Below are positions 14,451-21,887 of a stretch of DNA of 30,313 bases, one piece after another. A program made the translations under genes and the position numbers. The DNA comes from CAZIUL01 sp964542475. Its GTDB lineage: Bacteria; Planctomycetota; B15-G4; CAYZWU01. Within the stretch, counting starts at the first letter, position 1, and every line of letters begins with the position of its first letter. The stretch spans positions 1-30,313 of the forward strand of contig CAZIUL010000050.1 in assembly GCA_964542475.1 (NCBI GenBank). Direction: 5' to 3'. The notes under the pieces are model-generated. The model had not been told where the DNA came from and ran no database searches. It was given only the letters and a program-made list of their open reading frames with translations.

Positions 14451-15953
14451 ATGAAGATCAATCTAAACAAGCAGTCAGCCCAGGGCCTGTCAAGGCAGGT
14501 CTATGACAGGATCCGCGAACTCATCCTGTCAGGAGAGCTGAAACCGGGGGACAAGCTTCCTTCTACGAGGTTGCTCTCAAAGGAGTTACAGATAAACCGG
14601 ATTACGGTATCACAAGGCTATAGCAGGCTCTCGTCAGAGGGACTGGTGCGTTCCGATATTGGAAGCGGAACTTATGTGGCTTACAATCCAGCAAAAAACC
14701 AGGGCGGATTGGACCAGTCCACTTATAATCCAATATTTTTCAGGGGCATGCATTATCTCAAGCATGCCAGCCGCGGGGACAGCCTTTTCAGCGGCTTGTC
14801 TCCTGGTATGCTGAACTTTTCATCCCTGGTCCCTGACGAGCGGCTTTTTCCAGTGGACAGCTTCCGGGAATGCCTGAACCACGTGGTTTCCCGGGATGGC
14901 CCAAAGCTTCTCCAGTATTGCGGAACAATGGGCTACCCGCCGTTGAGGGAGCTCATTGTCGAGCGGATGAAGCTGACCGGGGTCAGCGCCTCAGTGGATG
15001 AGGTGCTAATGGTAAACGGCTCCCAGCAGGGCCTGGATCTTGTTCTGAGGAGCTTTCTGTCCCCTGGAGACAGGGTTGCCTTGGCTCTTCCCACTTATCA
15101 CAACATATTCCCGGTCATGGGATACCTGCTTGCTGAAGCGTCACCCGTGCCCATGACCGGCGGCGGTCCGGATCTCGAAAAGCTGAAGGAGGCCGTCAGG
15201 GACAAGTCGGTGCGCCTCATATACACCATGCCGGACTTTCAAAACCCGACAGGGATAACCAGCAGCAGCGAGCATAGAAGCAGCATGTACGACATCGCGA
15301 GCAAAGCCAACCTCCCCGTTCTGGAGGACGCTTTCGAAAAAGACCTGGCGCTGGACAGCGATGTTCCTCGCCCCATAAAGGCCCTGGACAAGGACGGAAG
15401 GGTCATCTATTTGAGCACCTTTTCAAAAAGCCTGTTTCCCGGGCTTCGCACGGGCTGGCTGATCGCCGGGCGGGAGACCATCGAAACACTGGCCGCGCTC
15501 AAGAAAGCATCGGACCTGGAAAACAGCGCCCTTCTGCAGGGAGCGGTCCACGAGTTCTGTGTGCGCGGCTTTTATGACGCGCATCTAAACAAGATCAAAG
15601 AGGTTATCAGGGAACGCATGGATGCCGCCTGCGAAGCGTTGGAGCTCTACATGCCCGAAGGCGCCTCATGGAACATGCCCAGGGGCGGTTATGTGCTCTG
15701 GATTGGGCTGCCCCGGGGAGCCTCATCGGAAAGGGTGTTCGCGTCGGCAAAGAAGAAAGGGGTGCTCGTGTCGCCCGGCACTCTGTTCAGCCTTCAGGGA
15801 AACGATCCAGGGGGTGTTCGCCTCTCCCTGAGCCGTACCGATGTGAAAGCTGTCAGGGAAGGAATAAAAACACTCGGCCGCGTTGTTTCAGACGAACTGA
15901 AGCGCGGCGATACGGAATCAGCCCCTGCAACCCAGACTCCCCAGCACCTATGA
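14451..15953 (+). CDS. pdxR: MocR/PdxR-type transcription regulator (GntR HTH + aminotransferase fold)
   Basis: 500 residues. The first 75 form a GntR-type winged helix (VYDRIRELILSGELKPGDKL, PSTRLLSKELQINRITVSQGY, GSGTYVA). The rest is a fold-type I aminotransferase-like domain with the PLP lysine at K326 in LSTFSKSLFPGLRTGW. Other PLP-site pieces are NGSQQGLDL, MPDFQNPTG and an Arg near the end in GGVRLSLSRTD. In several bacteria PdxR senses PLP and activates pdxST when the cofactor is low. Here pdxS follows after 52 bp on the same strand, which strongly supports that job. An 8-bp palindrome lies directly before the ATG. The last roughly 25 residues (KRGDTESAPATQTPQHL) are a low-complexity tail. 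Other MocR subgroups are possible, but context favours PdxR. Confidence 0.88.
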   Translation: MKINLNKQSAQGLSRQVYDRIRELILSGELKPGDKLPSTRLLSKELQINRITVSQGYSRLSSEGLVRSDIGSGTYVAYNPAKNQGGLDQSTYNPIFFRGMHYLKHASRGDSLFSGLSPGMLNFSSLVPDERLFPVDSFRECLNHVVSRDGPKLLQYCGTMGYPPLRELIVERMKLTGVSASVDEVLMVNGSQQGLDLVLRSFLSPGDRVALALPTYHNIFPVMGYLLAEASPVPMTGGGPDLEKLKEAVRDKSVRLIYTMPDFQNPTGITSSSEHRSSMYDIASKANLPVLEDAFEKDLALDSDVPRPIKALDKDGRVIYLSTFSKSLFPGLRTGWLIAGRETIETLAALKKASDLENSALLQGAVHEFCVRGFYDAHLNKIKEVIRERMDAACEALELYMPEGASWNMPRGGYVLWIGLPRGASSERVFASAKKKGVLVSPGTLFSLQGNDPGGVRLSLSRTDVKAVREGIKTLGRVVSDELKRGDTESAPATQTPQHL

Positions 15954-16005
15954 TCGGGCGGAACCTGCAGGAGCAGATAGGAACGCAAAACACAGGAGAA
16001 CTGTC

Positions 16006-16887
16006 ATGAGCAGCGATCAGATGAGACTGAATGTGGGCCTTGCAGAGATGTTAAAAGGCGGAGTGATCATGGATGTGACCACGCCTGAACAGGCAAAGAT
16101 AGCGGAGGATGCGGGCGCGGCCGCTGTGATGGCGCTCGAGCGTGTCCCCGCTGACATCCGAAAGGAAGGAGGGGTGGCCAGGATGGCTGCCATCGACGTG
16201 ATAGATGAGATCATGAAGAAGGTAAGCATTCCGGTCATGGCCAAGTGTCGGATCGGGCACTTCGCGGAAGCTCAGATTCTCGAGTCGCTTGGAGTCGATT
16301 TCGTGGATGAAAGCGAGGTCCTGACCCCGGCCGACGAAAGCTTCCACGTCGACAAGTTCGCCTTCAAGGTGCCGTTCGTTTGCGGATGCCGCAACCTCGG
16401 AGAAGCGCTAAGAAGGATCGGTGAAGGCGCGGCCATGATCAGGACCAAGGGCGAGGCCGGTTCAGGCAACATCGTGGAAGCCGTGCGCCACATGCGCTGT
16501 GTCACCTCCGGCATAAAAAGGCTGACAACGCTGGGAGACGAAGAGCTGATGACAGAGGCAAAGGAGCTCGGCGCACCTTACGACCTGGTCAGGATGGTTG
16601 GAAAAGAAGGAAAGCTCCCGGTCCCCAACTTCGCTGCCGGAGGCATCGCAACACCAGCCGACGCCTCCCTCATGATGCAGCTTGGGGCTGAATCGGTTTT
16701 CGTTGGATCAGGCATCTTCAAGTCTGAAGACCCTGAATCGCGGGCAAAGGCAATCGTGAAAGCCACAACCCACTACAAGGATCCCGCTGTGCTGCTCCAG
16801 ATCTCCAAGGAGCTTAAGGCTGCCATGCCGGGCCTCGAGATTTCGAAACTGAATAAAGATGAACTCCTCCAGACACGCGGATGGTAA
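16006..16887 (+). CDS. pdxS: Pyridoxal 5'-phosphate synthase subunit PdxS
   Basis: 293 residues, standard length. PdxS builds PLP directly from ribose 5-phosphate, glyceraldehyde 3-phosphate and ammonia, the last supplied by PdxT. The catalytic residues are in place: D23 in IMDVTTPEQA, the first lysine K80 in VMAKCRIGHF and the second lysine K148 in IRTKGEAGSGNIVEA. The phosphate loops VPNFAAGGIATPADA and ESVFVGSGIFKS are intact. ATG 16006 has CAGGAG 8 bases upstream. It forms an operon with the PLP-sensing regulator before it and with pdxT, whose start lies inside its last 29 bp. Confidence 0.98.
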   Translation: MSSDQMRLNVGLAEMLKGGVIMDVTTPEQAKIAEDAGAAAVMALERVPADIRKEGGVARMAAIDVIDEIMKKVSIPVMAKCRIGHFAEAQILESLGVDFVDESEVLTPADESFHVDKFAFKVPFVCGCRNLGEALRRIGEGAAMIRTKGEAGSGNIVEAVRHMRCVTSGIKRLTTLGDEELMTEAKELGAPYDLVRMVGKEGKLPVPNFAAGGIATPADASLMMQLGAESVFVGSGIFKSEDPESRAKAIVKATTHYKDPAVLLQISKELKAAMPGLEISKLNKDELLQTRGW

Positions 16888-17485
16888 CAGCAGGGGCGGT
16901 ATCGGAATCCTTGCACTGCAGGGAGGCTTCCACGCGCACGGCAGAATGCTCGACAGCCTGGGCGCGGCCTGGAAGCCGGTCCTTGGGCCCGGCGATCTGA
17001 AAGGGCTGGACGGGCTGATCATACCAGGCGGAGAATCCACGGTGCTGCTCAAGCTTCTCGAAAACGATCTCAAGAAAGAAATAATGAACTTCGGCGGCAA
17101 TGGCGGTGTGATATACGGGACCTGCGCGGGCGCGCTCCTTCTCGCCCGGATGGCGTTGAACCCAAGGCAGCCCGGCCTCGGCCTGCTCGATGCGGTCATG
17201 GTCAGGAACGGCTACGGCAGGCAGATCCACAGCTTTGTTGCAAGGCGCGGCGATGGCGGTTTAGAAGCGGAAGACGGTAGCGTTCCCAGGGAGATGATCT
17301 TTATCAGGGCCCCGCTGTTCGAGGAGGTCGGCGATAATGTGCGCGTTCTCGCGAAGCTGAAGGGCGAGCCTATTTACGTACAAGAGGGCAACATCCTTGC
17401 AACCACATTTCATCCGGAGCTGGGCAGGGACACGGCGGTCCACGCCAGGTTCCTGAAGATGGCGGAAATGTTCGGGGTTCGGTGA
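16859..17485 (+). CDS. pdxT: Pyridoxal 5'-phosphate synthase glutaminase PdxT
   Basis: 208 residues. A class I-like glutaminase that releases ammonia for PdxS within a 12+12 complex. The triad is C89 (IYGTCAGALLLA), H185 and E187 (ATTFHPELG), and the PGGEST loop (57-62) and LALQGGFHAH start are diagnostic. The first 13 residues are an unusual hydrophilic extension (MNSSRHADGNSRG) created by the start lying inside pdxS. No later in-frame ATG exists before the conserved core and the ribosome site is weak, so coupling to pdxS translation is likely. Its downstream flank carries a hairpin repeat rather than another gene. Confidence 0.97.
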   Translation: MNSSRHADGNSRGGIGILALQGGFHAHGRMLDSLGAAWKPVLGPGDLKGLDGLIIPGGESTVLLKLLENDLKKEIMNFGGNGGVIYGTCAGALLLARMALNPRQPGLGLLDAVMVRNGYGRQIHSFVARRGDGGLEAEDGSVPREMIFIRAPLFEEVGDNVRVLAKLKGEPIYVQEGNILATTFHPELGRDTAVHARFLKMAEMFGVR

Positions 17486-17493
17486 ATATAAGA

Positions 17494-17518
17494 GGCGGCA
17501 AGGGACTGCCGCCCTCCA
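17494..17518 (-). repeat. Solitary copy of the window's hairpin repeat
   Basis: On the minus strand: TGGAG, stem GGCGGCA, loop, stem TGCCGCC. It is almost identical to the copy at 351-375 some 17 kb away and starts 9 bases after the pdxT stop. It could serve as an mRNA 3' end stabiliser for pdxRST. Confidence 0.85.
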
Positions 17519-17527
17519 GGGCGCGGA

Positions 17528-17541
17528 CGGTTCGCGAACCG
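17528..17541. repeat. 14-bp perfect palindrome next to the hairpin repeat
   Basis: CGGTTCGCGAACCG reads the same on both strands and is flanked by further partly pairing GC bases (GGA before, CCCC after). It abuts the hairpin repeat at 17494-17518. Similar GGGCGGTTCGCGAACCGCCCC elements occur between genes in several unrelated environmental bacteria, from memory. Confidence 0.7.
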
Positions 17542-17682
17542 CCCCATCGGACAACGGAATGTTTACGTTCATCGCTCTTCCTTTTGCCGTTTGATCGCGT
17601 ATATTATGGATCATCAACCGTCATCCCGGCGGTCAGAGGCCGGGCGGCACAGAAGAAACATCTTCATTAGGAGATCAGGAGA

Positions 17683-18726
17683 ATGAGACTAGCGATCCGT
17701 GCCTTTCTCATCGCCTTTTTCGGTGTCATGAAAAGATGGAAGATCGTCATCTTTCTCTTCCTATTCAACCTGCTTTTCTCGGTGTTCCTGGCCGCTCCGA
17801 TCATCAGGAGCCTTGTCGATGATGTCAGCCGCTTCCATGGACTGCCCGCATTCCTGGACCGTTTTAATCCGGAGCTGTACAGCGACTTCATCAACAACCA
17901 CCAGGCGGTTCTGAAAAACTTCGTACTCGGGGCAGGCGTCGGGGGAATCCTGTACTACCTGGTTTTCAATGTTCTTTCAGGAGGGATGATCGCGATCCTG
18001 GCGGATCCGAAAGAAAAAACAACAATGAAAACCTTTCTCGGCGCCTCCGGCCGCTTTGCTTTCAGGTTCACACGGCTCCTCTTCTACTACTGCATTCTGC
18101 TGACATGCGTGGCCCTGGTGAACCACGGCCTGGACAGGTGCCTTATTTGGTTCGCGGAGAACCTGATGGAGGGAGGTGCGGCAGCCGGCACTCTGGGATG
18201 GCTCTTTTTCACGAAGAACCTGATCATGCTGCTGCTGCTCGTCTTCGCGATTGTATCGTTCAACTATGCCAAGACCGAGGCAGTGGTGCGCGAGAGGCAT
18301 TTCATGGGCGGTTGCATGCTGAGTGGCGTGGGTTTCACCCTTGCCCACCCTGTCGTCACCGGGTTTTTCATCATTTTATCCACCGCCTTGCTGGCTGCGG
18401 TGGCAGCCGGGTACTTCGTGCTTTCGCGCTGGATTGATCCGAGCGCATCCTACCGCTTCCTCGACAGCATCGGCGGGATCACCGTCTCGGGCGCGGTCCT
18501 GTACGTCATCCTCGCCCAGTTCATCCAGATGCTTGTTCAGGCCGCCATCCTGTTCCGTCACACCGGGCAGGTCTACATCTTCAAGTATCTGACGGTTCAA
18601 GCGGGCAACCCCGATCCGGAGCTTGCCAATCCCGACCCGTTCTCTCCGTTCATAACGGACAGACCCTACGCCGGACCGCCCAGAAACAAGACCAATTCCG
18701 ATTTGGAGGGCAAGATCAATGTATAA
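17683..18726 (+). CDS. Polytopic membrane protein, unknown function
   Basis: 347 residues with roughly six or seven hydrophobic segments (clear ones near 18-40, 83-103, 125-147, 170-195, 222-248 and 266-292) and a hydrophilic Pro/Asn-rich C-terminal tail of about 45 residues. The general layout resembles DUF4013-like integral membrane proteins, but I do not recognise a specific family. AGGAG lies 8-9 bases before ATG 17683. Its last 8 bases overlap the start of the next gene, an M1-peptidase-like exported protein, so the two products are made together and may form a membrane-anchored pair. Confidence 0.75.
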   Translation: MRLAIRAFLIAFFGVMKRWKIVIFLFLFNLLFSVFLAAPIIRSLVDDVSRFHGLPAFLDRFNPELYSDFINNHQAVLKNFVLGAGVGGILYYLVFNVLSGGMIAILADPKEKTTMKTFLGASGRFAFRFTRLLFYYCILLTCVALVNHGLDRCLIWFAENLMEGGAAAGTLGWLFFTKNLIMLLLLVFAIVSFNYAKTEAVVRERHFMGGCMLSGVGFTLAHPVVTGFFIILSTALLAAVAAGYFVLSRWIDPSASYRFLDSIGGITVSGAVLYVILAQFIQMLVQAAILFRHTGQVYIFKYLTVQAGNPDPELANPDPFSPFITDRPYAGPPRNKTNSDLEGKINV

Positions 18727-21073
18727 CCGAAGCGCCCTTGTTCTCTTTGCAGTCCTCGTCACAGCCGCCCTTCTCTACACAGGCAAAACCGGTTTCACAC
18801 AGGAGGAAAACACGGCGCAGAAAAAGGAAAGCCGGGTATCCGAGAACGTCGAATCAGATCCGTACGATGATGGAACCGCGGGCAGCGGCACCGGGAAAGC
18901 GCCGAAAGAAAAACCTGTTGTACACTACGTCATCAATGCCTCTCTGATTCCGGTGGAATGGAAGATCGACGGAAAGGCAAAGATCACCTTCGTGAACCGT
19001 ACCGGCCACTCAACCGATCGGCTGCTTTTCCAGCTATATCCCAACGCCTATTCGAACTCCGCGTCGCTCGGTGCTGCCGGCATCCCGGTCTCGCGTGAAG
19101 AGGTCGTGAAAAACGGAGCATCCGGGCTCGGGTACATGAACATACTTGATGTGCGAACAGAGGACGGGAGCCCGTTTCCAAAGCCTCCCTCAATAGAAGG
19201 CACACTCATGGAGGTTTATCTTCCCGCTCCGCTCGAGCCGGGCGCGGAAGTTGCCGTCGAAATCACCTTCGCTGTCAAGCTCCCCGATCGAACCCTGGGA
19301 CCAATAGGCTTCAAAGGCCGCCATGCTGACGCGGCCCAGTGGTATCCCAAGATCGGCCTGCTCACCGACGACGGGTGGAAATTGCAGCGCCCGGAGCTTC
19401 CTCAATACTTCGCGTCCCCTTTCGGAAACTGCGATGTAACGCTCTCCATCCCGTCGAACTTCGTACTCGACGCCGCCGGTAAACTCGTTGAGAGCCACGA
19501 GGAAAACTCGACACTGAAAAAACGCTACGAAGCCATGAATGTGCTCGATTTCGCCTGGACAGCGGACCCTCTTTACGTTCCCGAGAAAAACATCTACAAG
19601 GGAGTCGAAATCGTTGTGCTTGCCCAGCCGTTCATGCAAGGCAAGGTTCCGGGCCTCATCAGCACCGCCAAGAAATGCATCGACTGGTTCGAGGAGTCGG
19701 TTTTGCCGTATCCTTACGAACGGCTCGTCATATCAACAACCCCTTACGGCGAGGGATGCTCAACAGGGCGTCCCATGCTTTTGAGCGTCCCTCAGAACTT
19801 CCCGACAACCTGCATGTTCCTCGTCGAAGAAACACTCAACCCCGAGGGCGACCTGATCCGCGAAATGTGCGGGCACCTTTTCCGCTGCCTCGTTCCCGGC
19901 CGTGACAGGCCCGCCTCCGAACTGAACGACGGCCTTTCCTTTCACATGCAGCTCGAGATGATGCGCACATGCTTCGATCCTGAAAAACCATCGCGCGCGC
20001 TCGGCCATCTCGAACACAAGATACTTTCGCGCCTCCTGGACAAGGGCTTCGGCTTGTACGCCATGGATGAAAACCGGCCTTCTCCGGACATGTGTCCCTT
20101 GAGCGCCTGCTCCATGCCGCGTTTCCTGAACCTGACATCATTCATGGGCTTCATGGACAGCCCCTTTCCTCAACCAAGAGGATCAACGCTTCTCGGGTAC
20201 AGGCTTCCCGACATGCGCCGACCCGGATTCATCCCGGAGCTTCATGCTGATATCAAGAATGAGCATTTTAGATCCCGGAACGCTTTGATGAATGCGGATC
20301 CGGAAGCTAACCGGCATCTTCCACACGGCGGAATTCCCGCCTCCGGAGTGGTGCTTGCGCTGAAAACCCTCGAAAACCGTATCGGGCCGGACAAGATGAA
20401 ACAGCTGTTCAAGGCTTACGCGGGCAGCCACATTTTCAGCCACACAACCGTGGATGACTTCCTTTTGAATGTTATGGAGGTGGCCGGCCGGGAGAACGCG
20501 GAGATGATGGACCTGCTCCTGCATAACAACGGGGTTCTCGACTATTCCATCGATTCGGCCACATGCCGGAAGGTTGTGGAGCCCAAGGGGTTCGTTACAA
20601 AAACATCGGGGCCCGACGGAATCAAGGAAAACTTCGAACCCATCGAAGACAGCAGCGGGCAAATGTTCAACAGAGCGCGATGGGAAGATATAATCTGGTT
20701 CGGCAATGATGAAGAGGAGGCGCGCCCGGAAACGGATACTGTCGATGAACCGATCCACACATATCAGTGGCAAGTTGTTGTGGGAAACCGGGGCGATGTC
20801 ACCCTGCCGGTGACGATCCTCTTAAAATTCGATGGTAAAATTGCCGAAGAGAGGGAATGGAACGGCAAAGGCGGCGTTCTGTGTCTTGGCGGAGAAGGGC
20901 CATCCAGGCTCATCTCCGCGGAAGTGGACCCGGGAGGTGTGTACGCATCGGATATCAACAGGCTGAACAACAAACGTTCGGTGCGGTTCAAAGATAAGGA
21001 AACGCTTTTCCTCGCGGGGTGGTCGCACTTCTGGCTGCAGAACTATCTGAACGGATGGGCTTTCTTCAACTGA
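18719..21073 (+). CDS. Exported M1 aminopeptidase-like protein with a substituted active site
   Basis: 784 residues. An N-terminal signal (about 5-25) and an acidic linker are followed by the M1 N-domain (about 68-290), recognisable by YVINASLIPVEWKIDGKAKI, LLFQLYPNAY and WYPKIGLLTDDGWK. The catalytic-domain region follows. In M1 enzymes the zinc site is HExxH-18-E. Here the matching positions read R381-E382-M-C-G385 and, exactly 18 residues on, D404 in ELNDGLSFH. All three ligands are changed, and the GxMEN-type loop is absent (TTPYGEGCSTGRPM). The C-terminal helical part (GIPASGVVLALKTLENRIG ... GVLDYSID) and a beta-rich end domain are retained. It should be non-catalytic and may act as a binding or scaffold protein in the envelope. 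Good ribosome site (GGAGGG, 8 bases). Second gene of a four-gene operon. Confidence 0.85.
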   Translation: MYNRSALVLFAVLVTAALLYTGKTGFTQEENTAQKKESRVSENVESDPYDDGTAGSGTGKAPKEKPVVHYVINASLIPVEWKIDGKAKITFVNRTGHSTDRLLFQLYPNAYSNSASLGAAGIPVSREEVVKNGASGLGYMNILDVRTEDGSPFPKPPSIEGTLMEVYLPAPLEPGAEVAVEITFAVKLPDRTLGPIGFKGRHADAAQWYPKIGLLTDDGWKLQRPELPQYFASPFGNCDVTLSIPSNFVLDAAGKLVESHEENSTLKKRYEAMNVLDFAWTADPLYVPEKNIYKGVEIVVLAQPFMQGKVPGLISTAKKCIDWFEESVLPYPYERLVISTTPYGEGCSTGRPMLLSVPQNFPTTCMFLVEETLNPEGDLIREMCGHLFRCLVPGRDRPASELNDGLSFHMQLEMMRTCFDPEKPSRALGHLEHKILSRLLDKGFGLYAMDENRPSPDMCPLSACSMPRFLNLTSFMGFMDSPFPQPRGSTLLGYRLPDMRRPGFIPELHADIKNEHFRSRNALMNADPEANRHLPHGGIPASGVVLALKTLENRIGPDKMKQLFKAYAGSHIFSHTTVDDFLLNVMEVAGRENAEMMDLLLHNNGVLDYSIDSATCRKVVEPKGFVTKTSGPDGIKENFEPIEDSSGQMFNRARWEDIIWFGNDEEEARPETDTVDEPIHTYQWQVVVGNRGDVTLPVTILLKFDGKIAEEREWNGKGGVLCLGGEGPSRLISAEVDPGGVYASDINRLNNKRSVRFKDKETLFLAGWSHFWLQNYLNGWAFFN

Positions 21074-21086
21074 TACATCTCATCAT

Positions 21087-21887
21087 ATGCCGGAAACAAT
21101 GAAGGTCGCGGCTCTTGAAGATCCAAGGCAGTCGGCCGGCGCGCTGAAGCGTGACCCGGTGGGCGCCGCTTACCTGCTTGCCGACCTTCAAGAGCCATAC
21201 TTCGAGCACACGCGCTGGTTCGGCGCTATCAGCAGCCAAGGGGAAATCCGGACCGTGCTCATGCTTTACACTGCACTGAAAACCCCTGCGCTTCTGACGT
21301 TCGGTGAAGAGGATGGGATCGTTGAGATCGTGAAGCAAAAAGAGGCCGAACTCCCGCCGGCATGCACAGCCATGATATGGCCGGGGCACGAACAATCGAT
21401 CGAAAAGATCTATTACCCGTCGAACAAACGGCGTATGATCAGGATGGGCCTCGGCAGAGACGATTTCAGGCCGTGTGACACGGGCATGGGTGCAGAGCCT
21501 CTTCGGGAAAACGACCTTCCCGACCTGTTGAAGCTTATGGAACATTACCCCGGCAACTACTTCGAGGAAGCAATGTTCAGGGACGGGCTCTACTTTGGAA
21601 TACGGGTGGAAGGAAAGCTCGTGTCGGCAGGAGGAGTCCACACGGTATCCCCGGACCACGGCGTGGCTGCAATCGGCAACATTGTCACGCACACACGGTC
21701 ACGCAGGAACGGCTTTGCTTCGGCCTGCACCTCGGTGCTGATCGGATCGCTGTTCGATCAGGTTGAAAACATCGCCCTTAATGTCGAAGCGTCGAACACC
21801 GCCGCGGTTCAATGCTACAAGCGGTTGGGTTTTTCGTCGCATCTCAGCTACAACGAAGCTTTTTACCGCAAAAGGAATCCCAGATGA
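21087..21887 (+). CDS. GNAT-family acetyltransferase
   Basis: 266 residues. The C-terminal half is a GNAT domain of the FR47 type: LVSAGGVHTVSPDHGVAAIG (strand 4), NIVTHTRSRRNGFASACTSV (acetyl-CoA loop, a Q/RxxGxG/A variant) and NVEASNTAAVQCYKRLGF (strand 5 and helix). The N-terminal half (about 1-130) is a degenerate GNAT-like fold seen in paired-domain members. Acceptor unknown. It lies 13 bp after the M1-like gene and its stop overlaps the ATG of the sulfatase-like gene (ATGA), so it is embedded in that operon and may modify an envelope precursor. An ATG at 21099 with GGAA upstream is an alternative start. Confidence 0.85.
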   Translation: MPETMKVAALEDPRQSAGALKRDPVGAAYLLADLQEPYFEHTRWFGAISSQGEIRTVLMLYTALKTPALLTFGEEDGIVEIVKQKEAELPPACTAMIWPGHEQSIEKIYYPSNKRRMIRMGLGRDDFRPCDTGMGAEPLRENDLPDLLKLMEHYPGNYFEEAMFRDGLYFGIRVEGKLVSAGGVHTVSPDHGVAAIGNIVTHTRSRRNGFASACTSVLIGSLFDQVENIALNVEASNTAAVQCYKRLGFSSHLSYNEAFYRKRNPR

